Shown in pieces: positions 17,160-23,803 of a stretch of DNA of 38,649 bases (the stretch's first letter is position 1; every line of letters starts with the position of its first letter). The notes under the pieces are model-generated. The model did no database searches. It worked only from the letters and a program-made list of their open reading frames with translations, and was not told where the DNA came from. The stretch spans positions 53,761 to 92,409 of the forward strand of contig DBXM01000023.1 in NCBI GenBank assembly GCA_002309655.1, read 5' to 3'. Source of the stretch: Mageeibacillus sp. UBA1212. Lineage in GTDB: Bacteria; Bacillota; Clostridia; UBA1212. Made by a program: the position numbers and the translations under genes.

Positions 17160-18084
17160 CGTTCTCCGCCTCCTTCTTCTTGAATATTTTCCGGAAAAAT
17201 CTCCTGATTCCGCTCTTCTCGCCGTCGTCGCCGTCGTCGGGCATCAGCTCGTTCGTGAGGTATTCGCGAAGCGTATCCGCCGTGAACCCTCTCTCGATCT
17301 GGCCGCCCTTCGCGCACGAAACGGTTCCCGTCTCCTCGGAGACCACCACGACCACGCAGTCCGCCTCCTCGCTGGCGCCTATTGCCGCCATGTGCCTCGT
17401 TCCGAGCTCGCGGCTCACGTTTTTATTCTTGGTATTCGGAAGCACGCACTGCGCCGCGTAGACCCTGCCGTCTATAATCAGCACCGCTCCGTCGTGAAGC
17501 GGCGTGTTGCGCACGAAAATCTGCTCGAGAAGGCGCGAAGTGATCTCCGCGTCAAGCCGGGTTCCCTGGGTCTCCCACTCCGCGATACTGTTGTTGCGCT
17601 CAAAAACTATCAGCGCGCCTGTTGCCGACTCGGACATGTGCATGACGGCCGTAACTGTCTCGTTCACGATCCGCGCGGTCTCCTTGCGCTGCTCTTCCTC
17701 GTCCGCGCTCTTGGACCGGAACACATTCCTTAAAATGTCGGTGAATTTCTTGTTGCCGAGCTCCTCCAGAAGCTTCCTGATCTCCGGCGCGAAAAGCACC
17801 ACCGCGAGCACCGGCAGCACGTTCAGGATCACGTTCAAAAGCGCCGACACCGCGCTCAAATTGAGCAGCTTGGCGATGTACGAAAAGACGAGAATGATCA
17901 GAATGCTCTTTAGGAACGCGAACGCGCGCGTGCCCTTGAAGATCTTGATCGTCTCGTAAATCAGGAACGTTATGATCGCGATGTCGAGAACGATCAGCAG
18001 CACGTCGACCCACGAATCGATTCCGAAATATTCGGTTATGAATGTCGCAAATCCGTTTCCGGACGACGCAAGCAGCGCTCTCAT
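17119..18084 (-). CDS. cdaA: Diadenylate cyclase CdaA
   Basis: Membrane enzyme making c-di-AMP from two ATP; c-di-AMP controls potassium, osmotic balance and wall integrity. The 321-residue protein has three N-terminal helices (about 26-45, 55-72, 78-98), then the DAC domain. The DGA motif is D198-G199-A200 in PLHDGAVLI. The second motif, normally RHR, is R230-H231-M232 in GTRHMAAIG: the second Arg is replaced by Met. The C-terminus is charged (Asp-rich, then Lys-rich). The ATG has GGAGAG 6 nt upstream. It overlaps cdaR by 41 nt and follows a 44-residue membrane protein and a DivIVA-like protein in one apparent operon. Confidence 0.95.
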   Translation of the reverse strand: MRALLASSGNGFATFITEYFGIDSWVDVLLIVLDIAIITFLIYETIKIFKGTRAFAFLKSILIILVFSYIAKLLNLSAVSALLNVILNVLPVLAVVLFAPEIRKLLEELGNKKFTDILRNVFRSKSADEEEQRKETARIVNETVTAVMHMSESATGALIVFERNNSIAEWETQGTRLDAEITSRLLEQIFVRNTPLHDGAVLIIDGRVYAAQCVLPNTKNKNVSRELGTRHMAAIGASEEADCVVVVVSEETGTVSCAKGGQIERGFTADTLREYLTNELMPDDGDDGEKSGIRRFFRKIFKKKEAENDAKVSESDQEDSL

Positions 18085-18183
18085 GTTTTTCTCTCCGTTT
18101 TTTCAGCCGGTTCATATTTCCGGCGTTCACTGATTACTTTTTTATAAATCCGGCCTTATCTGTCCGATATTATCTGTCCGTCC

Positions 18184-18318
18184 TTATTTGAGCAGATAGA
18201 AGATCACGGCAAGTACCGTTCCCGCGACCATCGAGAATGCGAGGAAGATGCACAGAATGCGCACCGCAAGCTTTTTTCCGTCGATCTTGCGGTCTTTTTT
18301 TCCACTGTTTTCAGCCAT
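18184..18318 (-). CDS. 44-residue single-pass membrane protein
   Basis: A short gene with AGGAGG 7 nt before its ATG. The product has a Lys/Asp-rich N-terminus (residues 1-18) and one hydrophobic helix (about 19-42), ending in LLK, so it is probably inserted with its charged end inside. It is not recognised as a known family. It lies 16 nt after the DivIVA-like gene and 99 nt before cdaA, in the same direction, so it is almost certainly part of that operon. It could be a small regulator of CdaA or of the division machinery, but that is inference from position only. Confidence 0.75.
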   Translation of the reverse strand: MAENSGKKDRKIDGKKLAVRILCIFLAFSMVAGTVLAVIFYLLK

Positions 18319-18334
18319 TTCCGTCCTCCTCACA

Positions 18335-19138
18335 TCAGGCGCGAATCACTTTAAAGTACGACACGCCTTCGTCGGACTGCTGGAACGAGTAGTCCTCGGG
18401 AATCGCGTTCCGCGTGATCTCTTCCGCTTCGTCAGCTTCGCCGGATTCGTCTGCTGCTTCAGCCGCTACTTCGCTTTGCTCTTCCGCTGCCGCCTCTTCC
18501 GGAGTCTCGTCAGCAGCCTCCGCGCTTTCGGCGTTCTCCGCTTCTTCGCCTTCCGCTTCTTTTTCTTTGTTTACCGCGGGCTTAAACTCGCGCACGCCCT
18601 CGAAGTAGTCTATATCCAGAACCGCCTCGGTTTCCGCAAGGAATTCCTCCGCGTTCTTTCCGGACACGTCGACCGCGCCGATGAGTTCTTTTTCGAACCT
18701 GTCCGCCGACTCTCTCAGCTGCTTCACGACCGCTTCCGCAAACTCTCTCGAAGCGCTCTCAATGTCGCGAACGTGCTCGATTTGGCGGCCGATCTTTGTT
18801 CTGACTCTGTCCGCCTCGACGGAAAGCCTTTTCGTCTCGTCCTCGCCTCTCTCGATCGCCTCTTCGACTATCGAGTCGGCCCTTTTCTCCGCGTCCACAA
18901 GCACGCGCGCGATGACTTTGCGCTCCTTCTCCGCGTTCTCGACTTCTTCCGCGAGACCGTCGCGTTCCGTGCGAAGCGCCTCGAGCTCCGCCTCCGCCTG
19001 TTTGATCCTCTCCTCAAGGAGTTTGATCTTGTTTTCCGACTCCGTCAGCATGCCTTCGAGGTCGGACACGCGCCCCTTGACCTCTTTTTTGCTGTAGCCG
19101 AAAAGCCTGCCGTGAAACTTCTTGTTTTCTTTTGCCAT
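18335..19138 (-). CDS. DivIVA-like coiled-coil protein
   Basis: A 267-residue protein. The first ~25 residues (KFHGRLFGYSKKEVKGRV) match the membrane-curvature-sensing start of DivIVA/GpsB proteins. Residues about 25-165 form a long coiled coil rich in Glu, Lys and Arg. Residues about 185-245 are a very acidic Ala/Glu tail, ending in a short conserved-looking SYFKVIRA. DivIVA proteins gather at septa and poles and organise wall growth. AAAGGAA lies 6 nt before the ATG and a promoter lies at 19275-19303. It heads the operon with the 44-residue protein, cdaA and cdaR, linking division-site structure to c-di-AMP synthesis. The exact DivIVA subfamily is unclear. Confidence 0.75.
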   Translation of the reverse strand: MAKENKKFHGRLFGYSKKEVKGRVSDLEGMLTESENKIKLLEERIKQAEAELEALRTERDGLAEEVENAEKERKVIARVLVDAEKRADSIVEEAIERGEDETKRLSVEADRVRTKIGRQIEHVRDIESASREFAEAVVKQLRESADRFEKELIGAVDVSGKNAEEFLAETEAVLDIDYFEGVREFKPAVNKEKEAEGEEAENAESAEAADETPEEAAAEEQSEVAAEAADESGEADEAEEITRNAIPEDYSFQQSDEGVSYFKVIRA

Positions 19139-19398
19139 TTCCGATTCCTTTCAGTTACAATTCCGGCTTTTTGACGCCTCGCGCGGCGCTCCGGAACCGT
19201 TATTACAGACGTTTAAGAAACGCAGGAACGTTTTTCTTTTCGGCGTCCCGGCGTTTTATCTTTTCTCCACGTGTATTGTACCACATTTTTTCGGAAACTG
19301 AAATAGTGAACAGGCCGTTTTCAGCTTTCTTAAATCTTTTTTTGCGCGAATTTTTGCGCGCCTGCGCGGACCGGCGCACGAAGGGGCGGGCATGCAGC
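19139..19398. other. Intergenic region with the promoter of the DivIVA-cdaR operon
   Basis: No gene is convincing here. It holds a leftward promoter (19275-19303) and a long leader of about 130 nt before the DivIVA-like ATG; no riboswitch fold was recognised in it. Confidence 0.4.
19275..19303 (-). promoter_or_regulatory. Extended -10 promoter of the DivIVA-like operon
   Basis: On the minus strand TACAAT (19280-19275) is preceded by TGG, an extended -10, with a weak TTTCAG at the -35 position 17 bp upstream. Confidence 0.5.
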
Positions 19399-19422
19399 AA
19401 AAAAGGCGGCCCGCGGGCCGCC
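19399..19422 (-). terminator. Terminator of the Crp/NitT-TauT operon
   Basis: An 18-bp perfect palindrome GGCGGCCCGCGGGCCGCC (19405-19422) is followed on the minus strand by six T residues (19404-19399). It lies 23 bp after the ATPase gene stop. Confidence 0.9.
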
Positions 19423-19445
19423 CTGTGCAGTGAATACTGTTCGAT

Positions 19446-20129
19446 TTACGGCTGCTCAGGCATGTCAATCCGGTAGATTGCCTTCACCGTCTGTTTTCCA
19501 AACGGAAGCGCGCCTCCGTGCGAGGTAAGCAGGACGGTTTTCCCGGCCGCCGCCTCCTCAAGCAGCGCGGCGGCGGCCTGCCGGTTTCCGGCGTCGAGCG
19601 CCGAAAACGGCTCGTCCGCAATAATCACTCTCGCGGACGAGAAAACCGCCCTTGCAATGGCAGTTCTCTGCTTCATGCCTCCGGAAGCATCCCGCGCCAA
19701 AGTGTCCGCATCCGCCTCGAGGCCCAGCCGCGCCAGCAGCCTGACGGCCTCTTCGCGCGTCTCCTTCGTGTGCTCTTTTCTCGCCAGCATCACGTTCTCC
19801 GCCAGGCTGACGCCCTCGATCAGTCTCGGTTCCTGGAAAATAAACGCCGCGCCTCCGAACGTCACGACGCTCCCTTCCGTGGGCGTTTCAAGTCCCGCCG
19901 CAAGCCGCGCCAGCGTCGTTTTGCCGCAGCCCGACGGTCCCTCAAACACGAAAATTCCCGCTTCCTCAAGCTCGAACGACATCCCGCCCAGCACCTTTTT
20001 CGCGCCGTATTCGACAGAAACGTCATTAAAAATCACAAGGCCTCCCGGAGTTCCCGAAATCCTCCGCGACCTGCCGCGCGCCTTGCCTTCATCCGCCTTT
20101 CCGGCTGACTCGCCTTTGTTACGGTTCAT
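19446..20129 (-). CDS. NitT/TauT-type ABC transporter ATP-binding protein
   Basis: A 227-residue ATPase that powers an importer of the nitrate/sulfonate/taurine/thiamine-precursor class. Walker A GPSGCGKTT is at 64-72, the Q-loop Gln99, the signature ASGGM at 148-152 followed by KQRTAIARA, Walker B IIADEP with Asp172-Glu173, and the switch His in TSHGG. The ATG at 20129 was chosen because AGGAGGT lies 7 nt upstream; longer frames run into the permease. It overlaps the permease stop by 11 nt. A basic, Gly/Arg-rich 25-residue N-terminus precedes the ABC fold. The short Q-loop-to-signature part is typical for this class. Confidence 0.92.
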   Translation of the reverse strand: MNRNKGESAGKADEGKARGRSRRISGTPGGLVIFNDVSVEYGAKKVLGGMSFELEEAGIFVFEGPSGCGKTTLARLAAGLETPTEGSVVTFGGAAFIFQEPRLIEGVSLAENVMLARKEHTKETREEAVRLLARLGLEADADTLARDASGGMKQRTAIARAVFSSARVIIADEPFSALDAGNRQAAAALLEEAAAGKTVLLTSHGGALPFGKQTVKAIYRIDMPEQP

Positions 20130-21072
20130 GCGGAGCACCTCCTTCCGGGATTTCCGTGATCTCCGGGTTTGCGGAAGCTTTCCCGGTTTCGTCGCTTCCG
20201 GTGTTTTGACCGGCTTCCGCACTTTTTTCCGCGCCTTTTTCCGCTTCTTCGGATTTTCTGTTATTTCCCGATTTTCCGCGCCTTCCCGCCAGCTTCACGA
20301 CCGATGACGCCGCCAGCTCGATCAGCAGGCTGAACACGATCACCGCCACCGTCCACGCGAACAGTTGCGGCACTTCCAGGTACACCTTCGTCGAGTAGAT
20401 CTGGCCTCCGAGCGTTTTTGCCGTTCCCGCCAGCACCTCAGCCGCGACCCCGGCCTTCCACGCCAGGCCCATCGAAGTTTTCACAGCCGCCGCATAGCTC
20501 TCCGACGCCGCCGGTGCGTAAATGTACCTGATTTTTCTCCAGGTCGAAAATTCGAAAACCCGCGCCATCTCGAGCAGGCCCGGATCCGCCGAATCGAACC
20601 CGCTCATCACGTTCTGCCACACGATCGGCAGCACGATCAGGAACGAAATGAACGCCGGCGTCAGCGCCTTCCCGAGCCAGATCAGCACGATGATAATGAA
20701 CGACGCGACAGGCGTGGCCTTGATGACGGTCATCGCCGGACTCATGAACGCCCTGAACGGCTTCGAAAGCCCCGCAAAAGTGCCGAGAACGACCCCCAGC
20801 ACGTTGCCCGCCAGGAATCCCGCAATAATGCTCGCGAAGCTCCTCAAAAGCGACAGGTAGAAATCACCCGTTCCGAGCAGGCGCACGAACTCCTTCGCCA
20901 CCGACGCCGGCGACGGCAGAATGATCTCCTTCCCGACCGCAAGACTGACGATCAGCCACAATACGATCCAGAAGACGATTCCCGCCGCGTACCAGACAGC
21001 AGTCGATATTTTCCGCCTTTTTTCGTGATTTTCCTTCATTTTCCGCGTTTTTCCGGTCCCGGGATTTAACAC
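20119..21072 (-). CDS. NitT/TauT-type ABC transporter permease
   Basis: A 317-residue SsuC/TauC-like inner-membrane permease with about six helices between residues 25 and 260. The EAA loop is near 155-185 (VMSGFDSADPGLLEMARVF, then the usual Arg-x-x-Tyr-Ile-Tyr-x-Pro-Ala). The last ~55 residues form a hydrophilic Glu/Ala/Gly/Lys-rich tail not usual for the family. The start is probably GTG at 21072, 9 nt after the binding-protein stop, with a weak ribosome site; an ATG at 21039 is a possible alternative. Translation is coupled to both neighbours. The substrate cannot be told from sequence. Confidence 0.9.
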   Translation of the reverse strand: MLNPGTGKTRKMKENHEKRRKISTAVWYAAGIVFWIVLWLIVSLAVGKEIILPSPASVAKEFVRLLGTGDFYLSLLRSFASIIAGFLAGNVLGVVLGTFAGLSKPFRAFMSPAMTVIKATPVASFIIIVLIWLGKALTPAFISFLIVLPIVWQNVMSGFDSADPGLLEMARVFEFSTWRKIRYIYAPAASESYAAAVKTSMGLAWKAGVAAEVLAGTAKTLGGQIYSTKVYLEVPQLFAWTVAVIVFSLLIELAASSVVKLAGRRGKSGNNRKSEEAEKGAEKSAEAGQNTGSDETGKASANPEITEIPEGGAPHEP

Positions 21073-21081
21073 CCCGTGAAA

Positions 21082-22101
21082 TCAATACCCCGTGTAGTAC
21101 AGACCGTCGCCGGGAAGCTTGCCGCCCACCGATTTGGCGTCCGCATCAAAAAGCACCTTCAGGAATCCGGAGACCATCTCCTTCGCCTCTGCGCCCGTAA
21201 CCATGCAGATGTTGCAGTTGGGAATTGCCTTCGCGGCGATCGCAGCTGCGGGAACGATACCGAACTTCTCGGCGAGGGTGCCCGTTGCGGCCGGGTTTGC
21301 GACCGCGTACTCGGCCGACTTCTTGTACTCGTCGAGGAACGAATTCAGCTGCGCCTTGTAGTTCTCGGCAAAGTCTTTCGAGACAACCACGCAGCCCTGG
21401 GTGAGGCCCGCGCCACCGGTGTCCAGCTTGTCCCACTCGGCCGTAAGGTTGAGCGCGATGCCGACCGAAGCGTTCTTTGTCATGACGGTGGTGACGTTCG
21501 GCTCGGGAAGCATTCCGATTTTCACGTCGCCGCTGATCATTCTGGTGGCGAGTTCGGCGTGTTCCGCGTAGTACTCGATCGTGACGTCCTTTTCGGGGTC
21601 GAGACCGTTGGCCTTCAGAATGTAATTGAGCACGTATTCGGGGGTGGAACCCTGTCCTGTCGCGCCGATCGTTTTCCCGCGCAGATCCTCGACGGAATGA
21701 ACCGTACCGCCGTTTTCGAGCACGTAAAGAACTCCGAGAGTGTTGACGGCCGCAAGCCTGATCTCACCGCCGGTCTTGTTGTAGAGCACCGCCGCGAGGT
21801 TGACGGGAACCGCCGCGATGTCGAACCTTCCCGCGATGATCTCGCCCGTGATCTCATCGGGACTTCCCGCAACCGTGAAGTCGTACTTGTTGGAGGTCTC
21901 GCCTTTCTCGTTGCTCTCCATCAGTTCGCACATGCCGAGACCGGTGGGTCCCTTCAGCGTGAACACCTTGAGCGTCTCTTTTTTCGGCTCCGCATCGGGA
22001 GTGTTCTCCGGGTTTTCGGTACGCGGGCCGCAGCCTGCAAGAACGCCGAAAACAAGCGTAAACGAAAGCAGCACAGCCGCAATTCCAATTATCTTTTTCA
22101 T
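21082..22101 (-). CDS. NitT/TauT-type ABC transporter substrate-binding lipoprotein
   Basis: A 339-residue periplasmic-binding-protein-like lipoprotein. The signal ends at lipobox Cys24 (LAGC), then a Pro/Glu linker and two alpha/beta lobes. Family features are LKGPTGLGMCELM near 48-60, DIAAVPVNLAAVLYN near 94-108, and GKTIGATGQGSTPEYVLNYIL near 141-161. These resemble SsuA/THI5-type proteins that bind sulfonates, nitrate or pyrimidine precursors; the ligand is not evident. AAGGAGG lies 8 nt before the ATG. It follows the Crp/Fnr regulator gene by 14 nt, which makes control of the importer by that regulator likely. Confidence 0.92.
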   Translation of the reverse strand: MKKIIGIAAVLLSFTLVFGVLAGCGPRTENPENTPDAEPKKETLKVFTLKGPTGLGMCELMESNEKGETSNKYDFTVAGSPDEITGEIIAGRFDIAAVPVNLAAVLYNKTGGEIRLAAVNTLGVLYVLENGGTVHSVEDLRGKTIGATGQGSTPEYVLNYILKANGLDPEKDVTIEYYAEHAELATRMISGDVKIGMLPEPNVTTVMTKNASVGIALNLTAEWDKLDTGGAGLTQGCVVVSKDFAENYKAQLNSFLDEYKKSAEYAVANPAATGTLAEKFGIVPAAAIAAKAIPNCNICMVTGAEAKEMVSGFLKVLFDADAKSVGGKLPGDGLYYTGY

Positions 22102-22115
22102 CTATAAAACCTCCT

Positions 22116-22775
22116 TCACCGCATCTCTGCGAGTTTGAATTTTTTGCCTTCTTTTAGCAGGAATCCGCTCTCTTCAAGTTCCTCCGCGGCGCGGTAGACC
22201 GTCGGTCTTGAGACCGCCAGTTTTCTCGCTATCTCTGAGTAGTTCGCTGCGCACGTTCCGTCACCCGAGGCGCGGCACTCGCCCGCAATGTACTGCCTCA
22301 GATTTTCGACAGCGTTCCTCGCGGTGTACCCGCCGATCTTGGCGTTCAGGAATCTTATCCGTCCGGTCAGAAACTCTACGTACGCAAGTGAAAACGCGGG
22401 GCAGCCGGCAATAAGTTCCTTCACTTTTTTCTCGGGAATTACCAGCACCTTCGACCGCCTCGTCGCCTTGATCACCGACGAGTATTTGAAAGGCCCCTCG
22501 CTCAGGAACATCGACGCCGCTCCCACAACGCAGCCCTTCGCGAACTTGTTCAGGTCGGTTATCTTCTCGCCCGCCCTGTTCGACGCCAGCAGCTCGCCGC
22601 TCAGAACTACCGAAAGCCCCCTCGGGAAATCGGTCTCGTCCGCAAGCCGCTCCCCCGCCTCGAGCTCTCTAATCTCCGTCGTCTCCAGAACACCCCGCAG
22701 TTCCTTGTCTGTCATCTTCTCAAACAGCCTGCAGTTCTTCAGATACGTTATGTTCCTGTTTGCGTTGTTAGGCAT
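22116..22775 (-). CDS. Crp/Fnr-family transcriptional regulator
   Basis: A 219-residue regulator with an N-terminal cyclic-nucleotide-binding-like beta-barrel (about 10-125), a long dimer helix (about 125-155) and a C-terminal winged helix (about 175-215) containing SEIARKLAVSRPTVYRAAEEL. No N-terminal Cys cluster is seen, so it is not a classical iron-sulfur FNR. The ligand is unknown. GGGAGAG lies 5 nt before the ATG. It is the first gene of the importer operon. Its promoter (22858-22886) has a palindrome on the start site (22835-22850), consistent with autorepression, and three repeats upstream. Confidence 0.9.
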   Translation of the reverse strand: MPNNANRNITYLKNCRLFEKMTDKELRGVLETTEIRELEAGERLADETDFPRGLSVVLSGELLASNRAGEKITDLNKFAKGCVVGAASMFLSEGPFKYSSVIKATRRSKVLVIPEKKVKELIAGCPAFSLAYVEFLTGRIRFLNAKIGGYTARNAVENLRQYIAGECRASGDGTCAANYSEIARKLAVSRPTVYRAAEELEESGFLLKEGKKFKLAEMR

Positions 22776-22834
22776 TTTCTTCTCTCCCGGCGTTGTTCGC
22801 CATTCTGCGCGGTGTAGTTATACTGCCGCGAAAT

Positions 22835-22850
22835 TGTAAATTATTTTACA
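22835..22850. promoter_or_regulatory. Palindromic operator candidate at the Crp/Fnr operon start site
   Basis: TGTAAA-N4-TTTACA, a perfect 6-bp inverted repeat, begins 7 bp downstream of the -10 box and covers the predicted start. The symmetry suits a dimeric Crp/Fnr-type regulator, so autoregulation is likely. Confidence 0.6.
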
Positions 22851-22857
22851 GTTTTGG

Positions 22858-22886
22858 AGTATACAACGTTTGATTTTCTTTGTCAA
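22858..22886 (-). promoter_or_regulatory. Promoter of the Crp/Fnr-importer operon
   Basis: On the minus strand a perfect TTGACA (22886-22881), 17 bp, and TATACT (22863-22858), 5 of 6 matches. It lies 83 bp upstream of the regulator ATG. Confidence 0.8.
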
Positions 22887-22914
22887 GCGTTATTTCCGGT
22901 TAGCGAGGTTCTTT

Positions 22915-23013
22915 GGAAAATCCACATTTCCCGCAGGAAATAACTGTCTGCCGCCGGAAAATCCACATTTCCCCGGAGAATATCCTGCCGCGAACGGAAA
23001 ATCCACATTTCCC
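22915..23013. repeat. Three 18-bp repeats spaced 40-41 bp
   Basis: GGAAAATCCACATTTCCC occurs exactly at 22915-22932, 22956-22973 and 22996-23013. Each holds an inverted repeat GGAAA-N7-TTTCC. The intervening 22-23 bp are partly similar (GGAAATA, CTGCCG). The array lies just upstream of the -35 box of the Crp/Fnr operon, roughly -64 to -162. It could be an activator-binding array or a decayed tandem repeat. Confidence 0.7.
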
Positions 23014-23041
23014 ACGGAAATAAAACCGCGTCACATAAACG

Positions 23042-23080
23042 AAAAATCCGCCTCTTCCTGCAAAAGGGAAAAGACGGATT
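23042..23080 (-). terminator. Leftward terminator with no clear gene in front of it
   Basis: On the minus strand a 14-bp stem (23080-23067 with 23058-23045) with two G-U pairs and a loop of about 8 nt is followed by five T residues. On the plus strand the two G-U positions become A-C mismatches and there is no T run, so it serves leftward transcription. Confidence 0.7.
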
Positions 23081-23086
23081 GTTAGC

Positions 23087-23141
23087 ACTCGACATATTCT
23101 TGTCGAGTCACTCGATAAAAAATCGTCGTGTATTGTCGAGT
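23087..23141. repeat. Two TCGAGT inverted repeats in tandem
   Basis: ACTCGACA (23087-23094) pairs with TGTCGAGT (23102-23109) across 6 nt, and directly after it ACTCGA (23111-23116) pairs with a second TCGAGT near 23136-23141. These look like paired operators or small hairpins; no owner is known. Confidence 0.5.
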
Positions 23142-23288
23142 CTGACTGATGAACTTTCGTAAACGTCTTTTGACAGATTTCAAATATAATAATGTCTACT
23201 CGTCTTCTATTTTGATCTCGACTAATTCGAGATCAACGTTCAAGACTTTAACAAATTCCTGATAGTCCACGCCGCCTTTCTTTGACGT

Positions 23289-23370
23289 ACTTCAATTATG
23301 CTTCAAAGTCACTTCAATGTCAACTTCAAAGTCACTTCAAAAAACTTCAATTACTTCAAGCAAACTTCAA
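23289..23370. repeat. Eight ACTTCAA heptamers phased at about 11 bp
   Basis: Heptamer starts are 23289, 23300 (GCTTCAA), 23311, 23323, 23334, 23344, 23353 and 23364, i.e. intervals of 11, 11, 12, 11, 10, 9 and 11 bp. Seven copies are exact. The spacing is close to one helical turn and not a multiple of three, so a coding origin is unlikely. Confidence 0.85.
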
Positions 23371-23803
23371 TCATGCCATCCGTCAATGGATCTTGTGAAT
23401 TTCATCACCATCGAATATGGCTTTGATCTCCGCCCGAGCGTGACAACGCATTGACCGCCTTCGAACACTGCGCTTTTAGGCAAAAAACACTTTTAAAAAG
23501 CAGTACTTGTGTCACGAGCGATAATGTCTATGGCCTCTCAGCCGTGAAACAATTTGAGTATGAAAAAAGCGTGAAACATTAATGTCTTTTAGAAGATTTG
23601 CGAGCGTTTCAAATCTCCGTTTTCCTCGCATTTTCGGCGTTTTTCATTAGAGGTACTTCCACCGAAATTAACGGATTTCAAGACTGCCTCGTCATGACTA
23701 CCCAGTACCTCTCCGTATTATATTTAACGCGATCTTTGTTGGAAATTCGATAGAAAATGGATAGAAATCCGTCCAGGTCTTTGCAAGCTAACGCCCGTAA
23801 AAC

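Larger units (their letters stand above)
23081..23803. other. AT-rich gene-poor region with repeats and palindromes
   Basis: About 720 bp without a convincing gene. Sampled 60-base lines are 33-42% GC against about 60% in the neighbouring pepD gene. It holds the ACTTCAA array (23289-23370), nested inverted repeats at 23439-23516, two GTGAAAC copies near 23543-23576 and an inverted repeat AGAGGTACT/AGTACCTCT (23649-23657, 23704-23712). Short open pieces on the minus strand (23196-23291 ending in VEIKIEDE, and 23512-23631) read like coding fragments but lack good starts. It may be a decayed mobile element, an unknown RNA locus, or both. Confidence 0.5.

Noticed and set aside
22915..23013. A possible CRISPR array
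   Set aside because: Repeats are only 18 bp, just three copies, the 22-23-bp gaps are similar to one another, and no cas gene is present.
22870..23085. A 71-codon plus-strand frame with repeated KSTFP/PHFP
   Set aside because: The repetition comes from the three 18-bp DNA repeats, and the copies fall in different frames; there is no ribosome site.
23084..23110. A CIRCE heat-shock operator (TTAGCACTC half-site)
   Set aside because: The left half matches, but no GAGTGCTAA lies 9 bp later and no groE, dnaK or hrcA gene is near.
23645..23715. A tRNA-Ser-like sequence on the minus strand (CTTGAAA loop between paired ends)
   Set aside because: The anticodon stem does not pair, and there is no GTTCGA T-loop or D-arm; the 9-bp arms are longer than an acceptor stem.
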